NCBI RefSeq assembly: GCF_030936135.1
Contig: NC_082595.1
Span: 22,147,930-22,211,929 of the forward strand
Length of the DNA: 64,000 nucleotides
Source of the DNA: Gavia stellata
Lineage: Eukaryota > Chordata > Aves > Gaviiformes > Gaviidae
Direction: 5' to 3'
Position 1 is the stretch's first letter; each line of letters opens with the position of its first letter. Under the pieces are notes generated by a model. It was given only the letters and a program-made list of their open reading frames with translations, had not been told where the DNA came from and searched no databases. This document shows, piece after piece, positions 35,601 through 50,600 of this stretch. The position numbers were made by a program, and so were the translations under genes.

Positions 35601-38600
35601 TGCTTTAATAAGTCTCCATAGATTTCATGACTTCTCAAAGGATGCAGATGCCTACAGGATCCAGGCAGATAACTGCTGGATAATTTCAGTCACATGATTT
35701 CAGTTGGTAGGACTCCTCTATCATTACCATTTGTTCCTAGAGATTTGTTTTGACGAATTTTTAGAGACTTAATTTGAGACAATTGCTCCGACTTTTCCCC
35801 ATGAAGAAATTTTCTGGTGTGGGAATATCCTTTAGCCATTGAATTACCACAGTGTTCACTACTCAAAATTTTTGCTTTTTTCCCCCCTCCTTTCTTGCTA
35901 TGGCCCTATCTTGCACCCTAATCACTTCTTGGACTGACAAACCTTCTGACCTATTTTTCTTCTTCTGCTATGTTAGTTTTCATATTTTCAACAAACTGTT
36001 TCACCAAATCTTTCTGGCTTGTCTTATTATAGTTTCAAGTTTAACTTGCTGGAACTTGTGGTCTTTTCTAGCTTCCTAATCTTGACAGTTTTTGAAGGAT
36101 GTCTTTTGATAGTTTCCTTTATCTCATTGCTTAACCATGCCAAGCATTTCTGGCCTCTCTTTTTTCGTAGGTAATATGCACTTGGTCCAAGTCTTCCCTG
36201 TGATATCTTCAAAAAAATCTCTTTATAGCTGATACCAAAGCAGGCAACACTCTGCGTGTACGTCATGCATGATGAATGATTTTCTCAGTTCCACTGATCA
36301 GTCTGGTTTATCCCAAGCAGCAAGAAAGAAAGGTAAGTATCTTTGTTCAGTTAAGTGGAGAGGTGCCAAATAAGTACAACTGAAAGATACCTGTTACCTG
36401 TATAACTGCCCCAACCAAGTAATGGAGCTGCTGACCAGAAGAAAGCTGCTACCCAAATGAGAACCAGAGCCACCGTCATACTGCTGTTGCTGATGCAGTG
36501 ACCTGCAATGGCATGGTTTAGTCAGAAAATAATATCTAGAAAGGCAAACATATCTCTGAAATTGAAATACACTCCTATACCAACAGCTAATCAAGAAAAT
36601 ACAGCTATTTAAAAAAAAAAATAAGACCAAAAAAAAGCATATTCATAAGAAAAGCTTATATTTGAAAGCATCAGTCAGGCTGGTGTTCAAGATCATTTGT
36701 GAACAGTGGAAATGAATGACTTTTAAGCAGGAGACAATGTGTTTGTTCAGCATTGCAGAATTAGCAAATTCTATGTTAGACTTGTGTTTTGCAATTTTGT
36801 AAAAATCAGGAAACAATTGTATGTTAAGTTTTACATAGAAATAAACAAGCTAAATATAAATTCAGAGGATGTTCTTATTCACTCCAAGGTTTTCCCTGTT
36901 AAAAAGGAGAAAATACATTATCTGCTCAAACTACATTAGCCATTTAATACAACGTAATCTGTCCTGCTGTTGCCATACATTGTGGTTATTTCTTTGTTTA
37001 CATGGGAAATATTTATGCATCCACTAATCTCTGTTCCTCAACATTTCTGTAAGTTATACTGGGTACTTGCTCAGATTTCCTCAAGAGACAAATATAAATT
37101 ATGCACAACCTCAGATGAACATGTGATACACCTTTGCAAAAGAGAAACGTGGGTTTTAAATATGACTTCATAATATGCAATGAATATAAGATGTAGAATA
37201 CATCACAGCCAAATTCTAGCAGCTCCAACAGCAGTTTGGATATCGAAAATTAACTTCAACAAGTTTATCATTACAACCAACTGCAGAAGAACTTCCTGTG
37301 GAAAAAAGACCTCCCTGCAGAAGTTCTTTTCACAGCTAATACTACTCATGTTATTAGAGAGAAAAACTCATATGATGCATCCAGTGTATTTATGCGTGCT
37401 TTACCTGCGGATATTAATAGGTCCTACATGAAAGATGGTGCAAGCCAGTCATAACAAAGGCATGAAAATTGGTAATACATTATCTAAGGATGAGTGAAAG
37501 GAAGATTAGGGAGAATTTATGGAAGGTGTAAGTATAAAGAAGAGAGATTACATAAGGCTCTCAGTGGAAGTCAAAGTTTTCAGCAGGCAGAAAGGCCAGG
37601 ATGAATGGTAAGGAGAGGTTTCTACTGATCCTGTGAGTGGGAGTACCTGGGGTGAGTGTGGTGAGGTAAAGAGGCATAAAGGGAAAAGGGTAGATGATGG
37701 CATGTTTATATAGACTTGCTGATGAGGGCTTCACAGGGCAGGAAATGCATAGAGGATTTCAGACCAGATTTGTACAGTGTGACACTCGTATGCCTTTACA
37801 GGGGCATTTATACCAAAGGTTAATAAAAAAATGAAATTCAAAAAACCAGAAAGGGACTGGTTAGTAAAAGGTTTCTAGAACTGGAGAGAGTAATGAACAG
37901 TGGTTGTTTGAGATATTCGGGTTACAGATCAACAGGGCAGTAGAGAAGGAAGAAGTGTGGGTGTGAGGCTGTGGTGATGACGCTTTGCAGATCTGGGAGA
38001 CAGGCAGGAGACAGGGACTGTCTGGGCAGAGTCAGGTCATGGTCAGTTCTGGGGATGGTAGGAGTAATTTTCATCTCTGTGGTGTGAAACTGTCCACCGA
38101 GGGGAGGCTGGAGATGCATGTGGGGGTGGCAGGCTGAGCAGTGCTACAAAAACTGAAGGCAAGATGTGCAGACTGAATGTTCCCAGCACCATCTAAAGCA
38201 GTCCATGATGCCCGCTGTGTGCAAACCCTGACAAAACACCCTGAAGAGTGAAAACATTTGTATGTAGGGCAGCCTTCCGAACCAAGGGTCTTACCAATGA
38301 CTGGAAACTTCCCAAATATCATCTCATAGAAGATGAAATTCGTTGCTTACAGTGAGATCCAGACAACGATGGAGTCTTTTAGGAGTCACTTAGGAATCAT
38401 TTAAGTTGCATTTTGAAGAATACAGAGGGTCAGTAGGAGCTGTGGTATCTTTGGCACAAGGCTGAATTTAACCCATGGTGACCAAAGTGTACTAGTAATA
38501 ATTTGGCTCTTATTGGGATTAACCCTGAACAATTCTATGGAAACATGTTTGTAATGTAGATGACTGCATTATGTTCTGGTTTCCAATGCATCTAATTTAT

Positions 38601-41600
38601 ATTTGATATAACCTGTGACTGAAAGAAATACAGATTTGCACCAGGTTCAATGAAGGCAGGACTCAACTTGCCTTTATTCCTTACCTCTCTCAGGATGGCA
38701 GCCCTTGATATAGCGAGTCACACTGATTACTGTAAGGGTATTAATGCTAGCCAGGCCAAAGAGAAGTGTCAGGAAGCCATCAACCTGAAAAACAAAGCAG
38801 TGCAGGATGTTCTTTTACTGCAGAGAGCTGAAGGGGAAAAGAACCACAGGGATTGCTCCTGTCGTTTTCATTTTAATGCTCTCAAATTTTTTCCAGAAAC
38901 CCAACTAGCAGGGAAATATAAAATGTCAGGTGCAGTCATCTTCTATAGGAGCAGTGAGCAAGTAAATGTTCAAAAATTATATAAGTGCTCTGTCATGTAC
39001 ATAAAATAAACAAGCAAACACACCCTTACTTCTATGCTTCCCCGAAATGACTTGCCAAATGAAGAAGAAAAAGGTTGAACTCAAAAGAAGAAAATCCCTG
39101 AATAGGCAAAAATGCTTCCCTGCTTAGGCAGAACAAACATGCAAACTGAACTTATGAAATTTAGGCCAAAGAGGGAAGAACGTAGGAGGTAATGGGCTTG
39201 GCTGAGTGAGAAAAGCTTTTAAAAAAATTAAATTAAACCATCCAAAGCTAAATCATTCCAATAAATTGAGTCTCAATGTTGGTGCTACTGATTGCCTGCT
39301 ATTTATTAAGCCTTGATCCTCACCACCTCTGACTGACGCAGGCAGAGCCGTACAGCTGTGTAGGCTCCCACTGACATCAGTGTCTCAGCGATATATGCAC
39401 AGGATGGTTACAACTCTGCTAGCTTCACTTACGGGTATAGGAAGGATGTTGCTGCTGACTGTAGTGGAGATGGATGTAGCTATCTGCTAAGGAGCACTAT
39501 ATGACTGGGAAATGATCCAGGCAAAATGCTGAAGGCAGTCCTTTTTTTGAAAGCTTGCAATGATATACCAAACTGGCCAGAGCAGAGAAGCTCTTGGAGG
39601 TGCCAGTTTTACACCGAGTGAAGCAGGAATATTAAGCAAGTGTCTCTGGACTGTAACTTGGCATTCAAGTGGTAAAATTATTGGTGGAAAGGCACATCAT
39701 TATTCTATGGGAACAAACTCTGTCTTTGTATGAATGGGCACAGCTCCCATGGAATTCAGTTTATCCCAGCACTGAATCTGGGGCTTTAATCCAGGCTTAA
39801 AGCTGAGACCATGGCAGATTGTATAAATTAAATTGGGTGAAGGGTTAGGAAAGGGCTGCTTCATCATTTCTTTCATTGGTGGATTTCTTGCTACCAACGC
39901 CTTTGTATTGACTCTATATACTTCTTAATGCCAACTTTTACAGACCCACCACATTTTAAATGCATGCAAGAGTTGCTACTACAACGATCTACATCCACGT
40001 GTACTCCACTTACAATCAGCTCATGCTTGGTGTATAAATGCAACCATGTTTACACCAGGAAACAGACTTCTTTGGATGTCTCAGCTACTTGCTAGAAGCT
40101 GCACTTGGCTGCATTTGGCCCGCTGTGTGCTGTGGAGAGTGGTGAAATACCTGGATATGCAAATGTGCTCTGCATTTCATTAACCTTATTGATGCAAACA
40201 GCTGCCACTTCTCCATGTGCTCTAACAATGCTTCATAGATGCGGAAAGCAGCGTGACCAAGGACTAATGAGAAACCAGGCTGTATAAGCTTAAGCAATTG
40301 CATTAGTTATCAGATTAGAAAGGAAGCAGTATTTCAGCAATGATGCGAATAAACACTTTGAAATTAAGTCTAAAGAGCTGCGAGATGGAAAATTAAAGTA
40401 GTAGGACAAGCTTCTTAGTGTGTATTATAGCCTTCCTATGCTGAAACGGGTTGAGTTTTTCTGAAATACATTGGTGTATGTTTTAACACCTGCAGATTGT
40501 TGTCCCACCCCCCTTCCCTGATGTCAGACCAAAGAGAGACAATTATATTAAGTGATCAGTTCAAACAGCCCTTCAGCACAATTGCAAGGGAGGAAAGTGG
40601 GTCTGAAAACACATTCTTGCCCTTTACCATTTAAGATGAAACTCTGTCACCATAAGAAAGAACAAGCCAAATTTTTTTTTTTGGAGTGGTGTCTTGCTAA
40701 AAAAAATGCAGTCTTACCTAAATGAACATGGTTCATACACCAAGCCATTGTTAGTGACATGTCTCGTTTCTGTACTATTTCATAACAGCATTTCAGCAGA
40801 TCAAAATACTGTTGCTTCTGCTGGTGTGTGGGGTATCATCAGAGATTTGACCAGGGATCTATGGTTAGTAAGTAGGTAAAGTGGCAGCAGTCTCCCAGGG
40901 GTGGCTGTGCTAACTGCCCCTGTGCTAGCCAGAGGCTTGGCAGTTTGGGAACAGGTGACAGGGTGAAGTGCCAAAGAGGAGAGGGACCTCTGGGGATGAT
41001 AAGAGTGCCAGGATGAAATGAATAAAGGAGGTAAATGGTGGCTCTCAAGCTGCAGAACAGCCCATACAGAGGCCATGGCATCTGGAACATTAAAACACAA
41101 GAGAGTATCCAAAAGGGTTAGGGCTGCTTTGGGAGTAGGATCCTCAAACCAGTATTGGCCCTGCCAAACTTCTATTGTCAACGAGATAGCTCTTAGCCTT
41201 GGCTATGCATACGCTATTTCCCAGCAAGTCTATTGATTCTGCAATACTTTTATATTGGTGTCACATAGACACATGTCTTCAGAAGAAAATGAGGGATCTT
41301 ACTCTAGCTGTAGCCAACCTGCTTCAAGCATACACCTACTGGGTATGGAAGAAAGATGTCTGCTACTTTTTCTGCTCCTGAACAGACGACACTGACTGTA
41401 GGTAGCAACCAAAGTGACTGCTTGGAACCCAAAGTAGTTAGCAACAGAAAAACTCTTTAGCGTAATCGCGATTTCTATAGGCAGAGTTATTAATATACAT
41501 AAGTAACAAAATATATGACATCCTCAGTTTTCTGCATCTTTAAAGATATATGGAATAAAAGCCAAGGAAATACTAGAATAGTAGATAACATTTAATTACT

Positions 41601-44600
41601 TTTGAAGACTGATGCTCTTTCCCTTCCCGGTTCTGTTTTTCCTTTTCTTTTATCCTAACCCCACCTAGCTCCTTCCTTCCACAGTCATAATATTTCCTCC
41701 ATATTTGTGTAATGCAATTTTGTCCTTCCTATTATTAATTACAATCAAATAGCAGCAGTGTTAATAGGCAATAGTGAATTCTGACATAAACACAAAGTTG
41801 ATTGCATGGTAATTTTGATCCACCACCTTTCCTTTTTACCCATTAAGAAACAGGAGTAGATTAGCAGTTTTAAAAGCTTTTCTCTCAGTGCTATACCAAT
41901 ATTACTCCCTTGGCTATATAGATACTCACAGAACCTGCTCATTATCTTTATGTGTAGCCTGGAAGCTAAGACACAGCTGAAGAAAAGACTCTGTTTTTTC
42001 TGCTTTGTACTTGTGCCTGATTTTAAATCTCACTAATGTTCTTGGTATACTATTTACAACCCACAATACATAAAGCTCCTACTGCATGCAGATTTGTTTC
42101 TTAAGCTTTGGTTTAGCCCAGGGAGAGTCAGGAATCCCCAGTGCACTATCAAATTTTTAGCTATGAGTTTGGGTGTGCCCCACTTTTACTACCTTTAATA
42201 CTTATGCATCCCTACTGAATTCATAAGGGTTGTCTTCATTTAAAGCAGACAGAATAAAATATGACCTATTGTTCTTATTATTGGATTAATCAAGGTTTAA
42301 TGGCACAAAAGCAGATTGCCAAAATAGCTATCACATTTCAATTTAGGCTGAAACATTGATCTCACCAGCCAGAAAGGCTGCATCGCTCCCTCCTCTGGCC
42401 AACTGGTGAATCTGTTGTAATTTCCTGAAGTTCATTTGTTTCCCTTCAGAACCACAATGTCCTGTCTTTCTCTTCTATTACGTATGAGATAATGAATATG
42501 TAAAGAAAAAGATAAACTTTAAAGAGGGATTGTTTGTCCGTTGCATATATTTAAAGTCATCACAATAATCTGCCTCAGAATATTTTTTTGAATATAGATC
42601 AGATTATTCCAAGATCATAATGTAAATAGATAATGGCAATAAAACTCCTTCAACCGCAAGAGACAAAAAAGCACCTAAATCAATCTTTAAGAAATACATT
42701 TCGAAAAACCATTGTAGGTACCTTGGAATAGAGTATGTTTTAAAATTTAACAAGTTCTTAAAGTTTGCAGTAAGTGAGAAAATATTCCACTGGAGTCTGA
42801 CATTTATGACAACATAATTCTCCCATCCCTCCAACATATCAATAATGTGTCAACTGGACTATAGTAACTCTTCTGTCAAATGGAAGAACTACCAAGGTTT
42901 GTAATCAAAATCACTCTTCACAGGAGACTACTTAAAACTCCCGATGCGTAGTGTTCCTAAAGCACTCAAATTGTTGTGTACAGATATTTAATTGTACTAA
43001 CTATACTACATAATTAAATGTACATTTAGTGCCAGCTATTGATATATGCAGGTCAGGTTTTGGCTTTAGTAATGTTAGGGAATCCAGAATAAATCTACTT
43101 GTTTGCTTGTAGTTATTTTAGGTTTATATACTGGGTTCATCAAATGAGATTCAACGTATACTTACTTTGGGCTGACTTTTAGCTATTAGAGTTGTAGCCC
43201 TCTCAGGTCACAATTTACACTCAGTGGTACATGCCCCTAGCAACGAGCATGGTTATGAATGTAACAGCCCCTCCAAGTGCACATCATTTAACAAATAGAC
43301 AGAAATTTCTTTCAGAATTCCCTTATGCAGCCTCATCAGATTATAACCTTACTTCAAGTACTCCATCGGCACATGCTTGGCGGCACCTGCTCTCTAGCTC
43401 TGGGTTGGCGTGTAGCTCATACCACCTGATGATCCGGATACAGTGGAAAGATTCCCATCTTCAGCTTAAATGCTGTATTGCCATTGTCTTTCTGTGAATT
43501 ACTGTACAGGGAAATTAAGAAGCAGCAGATGGGAAACTCTAGCATTGCCCTCTGGGAACATCCGTGCTACACTGTGTAAAACCCTTTGCAGTGGGCCTGA
43601 GCCTAAACTCCTCTCCACTTTGCTGATGTTAATTCAGAGCCTACTTGTTTATTGCTAGCAGCACCATTAATATAAACAAATACACAGACAGATAAAAGAA
43701 GAAAACATCCTTATGAGTCACCTGTCTCATCTTTACATTTTCAAGGCTTGGCTTTGTGGCCTGTGGTGATCCTAACCCAATAACTGAGATCCTTTAACAT
43801 CGGATTAAAGTCATGCTTTTATTTTCAAAGTAAAGAAGTACTATCTTTGCCTTTTCAGAACATTGTGGTAAATGTTTCTGGAGGCTTACACGTGTCTCAA
43901 GGGAAGCAGTGGTCCCACAGACTGTTTCACGGGCTCTGCCAGGACAGCCCAGATATTACAAGTGACCCTCCATGCTCTCCAAAGTACAATCATCTGTGCT
44001 GTTTCCCAGCAAGAAGGAATCTGCTTACGTAGCCACCATCAGGTTAATACAAGGTCATCTCTGATTGCTGGCTGAATGCCCACCAGTGGAGTTATTCTGC
44101 GCATAAAGCTCCTAGGCACAAGGCAAGGCAGGGCAGGTTAGTGATGGTACCAGTTCAGCCATTAAGTGGCCAAGACAAGAACATGCTGAAAGCCTGAAAA
44201 AGCTGCATGCCTGCTAGGAGATGTCCTCTTAGTTTGATACTCTTGGCTCCTCTGGATCCTGTACCAAAATAACCACAGAAACAGAAGATAAGCGATTTAT
44301 CCCAAGAAAATGCTTATAGTCCTAAAATGGGTATGGACTGTAAGGGTCTTCACATCACAACTGTGTATGACAAGCCGGACCTGACAGCTCCTAACAGGAG
44401 AGTCTCACAGATTGCCAAGGAGTCCTAGTAGCCCAGGGAGAGCCTGGAAAGAAGTGTCAAAGGTACAGGTTATTCTTGGCCTTAAAGAGCTATCTGGAAA
44501 GCCACCAGGTGCAACGTCATCACTTCTGCAGGGACAGTGGTGTGGAAATACTGATGTCATGTCATACACAGCCCATTGCAATGAATGGTCATCTTGTCAT

Positions 44601-47600
44601 TAAGTCAGGACAGGACCAGGGTCAGGACCCGAACAGGAATTGCTTCTGATCACTAGCAGTGTACTGACTTAATGGAATATATATTTATGAAATAGAAGAT
44701 GAGTAAATGTGAGGTAGGACTATTTAAGATACTCACAGGTATTATCAGAGTGATTTTTAAGTTTCACATGAAATTTTGCTTAAAAGTCAGTGAGAGGATG
44801 TGGTACACAGGGAGGAGCCAGCAGAACATGAATTGTTCAGCCCTGTGGTGAGAAGACCTTGAACAATGAAGGTAAGCGATGGACAGCATTTTTTAAGAGA
44901 AGACATTTAATCTCTTAGAAACACACAGCAGCACAGAAGAATGAGGAAAGCTACTTTTTTCCACATAAGGAAACAAGAAAAAGGTGTTTCAAAGCCTCTG
45001 AGAGGAAAAGCTAGTGCAGGAATCAAAATTTAGGCTTTGAAAATTCCTCATTCTGTAGAAGCACTATCAGACAACTAATGCCCTTTCCAGGCAGCAGTGT
45101 GTGGTTTGACACAGTGCTTGGGTGGCATGAGATGGGTTACGTCAAACTTGTTAAGGAAACAGATAGTTTGAACATGCACAATTTTTCAAGTATCAAATAT
45201 ATAACTTCCCTAATTTGTTGCAATTGACTGCAGAAACAATCATTTACAGGAAAATGAGAGAGAATTCATGGCTAATGAAAACTGGCGTAACTTCCCTGCA
45301 GTTACATTAGTTACACTGAAATGATCTTCTGTGTTGCTAATGATTCTGTTTGTGCAAAGGCAGTTTTTCCTCCCTTCCCTGCAGATGAAGTATTTTTCTC
45401 ATTAAAATTTAGCTCACAGATGTCTACATGAGTTGATTTTACCTCTTTTACTGCAATGTGCACACTCTCCAGATTATACCAAGGAGGACCAGAAATAAAG
45501 AAGTGGGGAAGACTAATATCTCTGCAACTTTTTTTTTTTTCAGTATCCAAATCTCGATTATTCAAGGAAACAAGAACGAGGATACATTCTAGCGTTCATA
45601 ATATTTGAGATATTAAAATTGCTCAGAAAAACATATCTGGGAGAGGAAGATTTGTATATCACAGCACAGGCAAAGTAAAGGGCATTCTTTGTTTTGAGTT
45701 TGCTTTATAGATCAGTCTCCACATTCTACCTTTCACAGTGAATCAGCATGTTAAGGTGAGCTGAATACAGAGCTAATGTTGCACAGCTTTTCTTCAGCAC
45801 CTTCAACACCTGTTTTATCTGTTAATGCTCTTAGTGCAAGTTCCATGACTTGACTGGGTTATTTTCATCTTACTGAAATGTCAGGAATGATAAACTATAT
45901 ATAAGTAAAATCCCAAAAATATCACACCACAGTACTGTGCTACAATAGTCAATAACTATTTTTCACTCCCTTTTTACATTTGGTTTAATTTAACATCTTA
46001 TAGATCGATAGCTGAACATTTTTCAACTAGGCAGACATTAGACCACATTCCTGTGCTATTACAATTTGGGGGAAAAAAAAAAAAAATCTGTTTTCTTCTG
46101 TCCCAGCCTCAGTCTTACATGCTTGGACACTGGGATATACAGTGATATTGCAAGATTTTTTACGCCAAGCAAGGTTGAGCTAGCTCAGTCTTTGGATGGG
46201 AAACCTCAAGTTAGACACTGCAGAAAGCCGTGCTGAGGATGAAGGTACTCCTGCAGCATGCGTTCTGGCTCCACTGCGCTAGTGAACTCGAGGTGTGTCC
46301 ACACAGACTGTTCCCCACAGGGAAAAAAGGGAGGAAACACATGGAAAAACATTGGAGTGCTCTCATATGTGGGCAAGGACAATAACAGCAACCATCACTA
46401 CATGTCCCCATAGCCAGCTGGGAGGGAGGGTGAGCAGGAACAAACCTTTATCCACCTTGATGGAAGTTGCTAGGGGTAAAGATGAAAAGCTTGTAGATTT
46501 GTCTGGGGTTTATGAGTGAGATCTCTGTGGTGAGTAGGGTACTCACATGGACTGCTGCTGGGGAGAATGAGAAGCAGAGGTGGGGATGAGACATGTATGC
46601 AAAGGGCACTTGTTACATACGGGGTGAGTTGAAAGTGGGATGATTTTGTGAAGGAAAAAATGAGTGGATGATGGAGCAATGTGAATGGGTGGTTGTGCTG
46701 GAAGAAGTTTGATGAAGAATGCATAGAGATACCTCAGTAATCTTCCAAGTGTTGTGAAGGAATGAGAAAGGAAGCCTGCGAGCTTTCATTTCGGTCCTTT
46801 CCAACTGCAATTTCTTTTATTACCTGGTCATGCTAACTGCTGAGCCACCACTGGTCAGTCATCTCACCCAGAACGTGAGGGAATACCATACCACATACAG
46901 TAACACATAAACATTGTCTCGGCATTTATGAATGCATAAAATCACAAACTGAGTCAACAGAGTCAATAGTCTAGCTAAGTCAACAATTGGTTGGTTTTAC
47001 CAGTTATATTAAATGGACAGAAATCAATGTCCATCAAATCTACTCTATTTATAAAAGAACATAAATGCCTTTAGGGTTTTTGATTTATCAGACAATTTAC
47101 AGAACATTTTGTTCAAAGAAGAAGGTATTAATCTTCTGTTTCCTCCTCAGACAAGATTTAGCAATAATTTACAATCTGTGTATAGAAAAAGACATAAATG
47201 CATGCTCTGAGAAAAAAAATGCCGTCAATAAAATATTAAATAATTTATTAAAGATCACCAACCCTCCCCTCAAAACTTCTGAAAAGAGCCCATATATTTT
47301 CATCTTTATTGATCTCAAAACTTCCTATTGTTGCAATTTTCCTTTTGGTGTTTCAGATCCCCACCTCTAATTTTTACACAAGATGGGCATTATTACTTCT
47401 CAGAAATGTCATACTAGGTCTCTAAACATTTAATAACACCAAAAATGCTGGATTTTTTAAGTGTCAGCAAGAGGTGGTAACTGGAAGCTGAATCTAGAAG
47501 AGGGAGTACGGGCCACCGTGCTCAGCTTTGCAGGGCAAAGCCTGCAGGACTAGCGACAGGATAAGAGGAAACGGCCTCAAGTTGCGCCAGGGGAGGTTCA

Positions 47601-50600
47601 GGCTGGATATTAGGAAAAATTTCTTTCCTGAGAGAGTGGTGAAGCACTGGAACAGGCTGCCCAGGGAGGTGGTGGAGTCACCGTCACTGGAGCTGTTCTA
47701 GGAACGTGTGGACGTGTCATTGCGGGACATGGTTTAGTGGGCATGGTGGTGTGGGTTGATGGTTGGACTTGATGATCTTACAGGTCTTTTCCAACCTTAG
47801 TGATTCTGTGATTTTTTTTAAAGAAGCCTATACGTACAGAGTGAGCACATGATAAGAGCAGTCAATTTTCTTGACCCTCGTAGTATCTTAAATATTTATA
47901 AAATTAATGTCAAAATAACCAAACCGTATTCTCAAAAAAAAAAAAAAAATTATAAGAGTGAATTAGTGGAAACAAGTTTAAACTGAAGTACCAGGATTAT
48001 GAAGGATTTCAAATTCTAAGGCACCACCCCACAGCCCATCTTTGGTTTCTGACATGACTGCAATTCACCTATGGGGATCAATCAGATAGGTTATAATCCT
48101 TCCCCTATATTTAGAGGTTACCTGAAGTCTGCATCTTTTGTTTTCACCACGTAATTAACAGATAGAAGAAAAACATTTTGTTGGTTAGTTAATAAGGTTT
48201 AGAAGAAACTGTGGTGTTTACCTGCAGAGAATTAATATTTCTCTACTTCCTACGTGTAAGAACATTTGCATGCAATGTTATTCACAGGTTTCAGTGCAAC
48301 TTCTAATTCAGCAGAATGTATGAATAAAAAACATATGGGAAGGACAAAAATATATCCTGAGTCAGCTTTTCACTAGAAATACGGTCAATGGGGGAACAGA
48401 TGGCTCTTGGTCACTGGCTTACATTTCCTGACCTGAACTTTATTATATGAACTAGTTTACTTACTGATAATATTACCAGAGGCTAAAAAATGAATGTGCT
48501 AGAGACTGTCCTCACTCTGTCCAGATCAGGACTAAGACACAGTGGTAGAGCAGGGAAGGGATAAACAAGAAGCAAAAGCAAAGTCCAAAAGCCACCCTTG
48601 GAAAACCATATCCATATGCAGCATTCAGCATTTGGATACAGACCTACCATGCAAACTCATTCCTGAGAGGAGAGCTCTGTCAGACCTCCAAAAAGAAAAA
48701 TAATGTTTGGCGTGGGGAAGAATAGTGGTGATTCTTCCATACAGAGGAGGAGAACAGGAGCACACATATCTGTCCCATTCAGCAGGTATGTGGTGAGATG
48801 GTCTTTTTAGCTGGAGATGCATCTTTTGTTACAGACAGTTTTCACAGACTAGGCTGTTTTGAAAGGGTAGTATCTGTCTGTCATCTTCCCACTTCTTCTA
48901 ACTGGGGCAGCCAAGAATGGTTAACCTTAATTTTGAAAAATATTACCCGAAGTCACAGGAGGAGGCCGGAGTCAGAGGAAAATAGTTAGGTGGATTAAGT
49001 GAGGTGAGCTCATGAAACTTCTTCATAAACAGAAATGACAGGCTAGCTTGGGAAAATAAAGTTTCCCTAAGCATACCTGACAGCAGAAGCTGACTGATCA
49101 AATAGGAGCAAAAGTGTAGTGAAACGGACAGTGACAGAAAGCCAAGTAAGGCCATCCCCTGGACTCAGCAAAACAAACCAAGTCAGGGAAAACACATGGG
49201 CCATGCTAAGGGAAGAGCCATGTTCATGTGTGCAACAGCCTGAATTGTCATCCCAGCTCCTTGCAGAGGAGCTTGAGTGCAGTGAGGGGATCAAGAGACA
49301 CCGACTTTGGACAGCCGTGACAGAAAGCATGGGCTTTACCTTCCTGGCACCAAGCTCCTTGCTCTTTATGTTCCAGATGTGAGACCTGTTCTGGTCAGAC
49401 TACGAATGTATCATGTTTTATAAATACCAAAAAACAAGCAATCAAAACCCTACCACTGTTCAACATTAAACATTTTTAGAATGACCTTTGTGCTGGCTGT
49501 CCATACACACAGGGAAACATTCACATCTTAGCTTCCCGCTATTTCTGCATAATATTCTTCCTAAAAACAGCCACTCTACTTCTGTAAGTTACTTTTTCAT
49601 CACTGGCTTCTGCTTTGTCAAGCTTAATAATCAAGAAGATGGATGTCAGGGTTTAAACACGTTTTTGAGACCCCCCCAACACAGAACAAAATCGTGATGG
49701 AAACATGAATCCTACATGATTTTCTCTCAACAAGCCACAACCAGCTCAACCACTCAACAAGTCACAACCAGTTCAAATTAATCATTCAGAGTACAAATTA
49801 ACTTTTCCAGGTTACCACAAATTTTTAGTTAGCATTAATACAGTATCAGTTCCTATTTGAAATGATAAATGTTAACTTTCAGAGCCTACAGAGGATTACC
49901 AAAGCAGAAACTTTAATATTTTGCAAAGCAGAGTGTTTAGAAAAGCCAATGCATTATTAATGTCCTGAACAAAATCTTTGGATCCCAATACCTTAAAAAC
50001 TTTGCTTCATATCCATATTTTACAAATGAAAGCTGTTTAAAACCAGGAGATCCAAATAAAATTACTTAACACACTCTGATCAACAAACTATCTGGGTACC
50101 CCAAAAACATTACAGACAGCTTCTCTCCTTGTAAAGGCACTTCAAGCACAGCAAGATTAAGCACACCTCCATCCCAGTCTTTTTACATCTAAAAAAGAAA
50201 GGCAGATTATTGTAACGAGACTCTAAATAGCTCGAAATCAGCCAAAGAGGGACTCCCAGGCAGAGCCATCGTGGAAGAAAGCTGTAAGGCTGCTGACAGA
50301 AGAATCCCACGCAAATCAAGAGGTACGGACACAGTGTGCCATGCCGTGTCAATTCCTGTGTGTGCTGTTTTTTACAGCCCAGAAAAGGAGCCACAGCATA
50401 GACGGGGCCCTGGAAGAGCTTGGACTGGCGGGGCAGAAGGGTCATTTAATGTTACCTCTTTCAACCTGCTGAGTTGTAAATGTTAAGTTATGCCACAGAT
50501 CTTGGTTCAGGATTTCACACTGAATGGCTTACCCTGTCTTACATAGGAAGTCTGCAGCAAAGTTAGAAGGGAACCTGCAGATATAGATTTCACCTTTCCT

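Noticed and set aside
46164..46206. Functional 5S rRNA gene
   Set aside because: Only the second half is similar, the first half and T-run terminator are missing, and the sequence continues into a repeat-like body.
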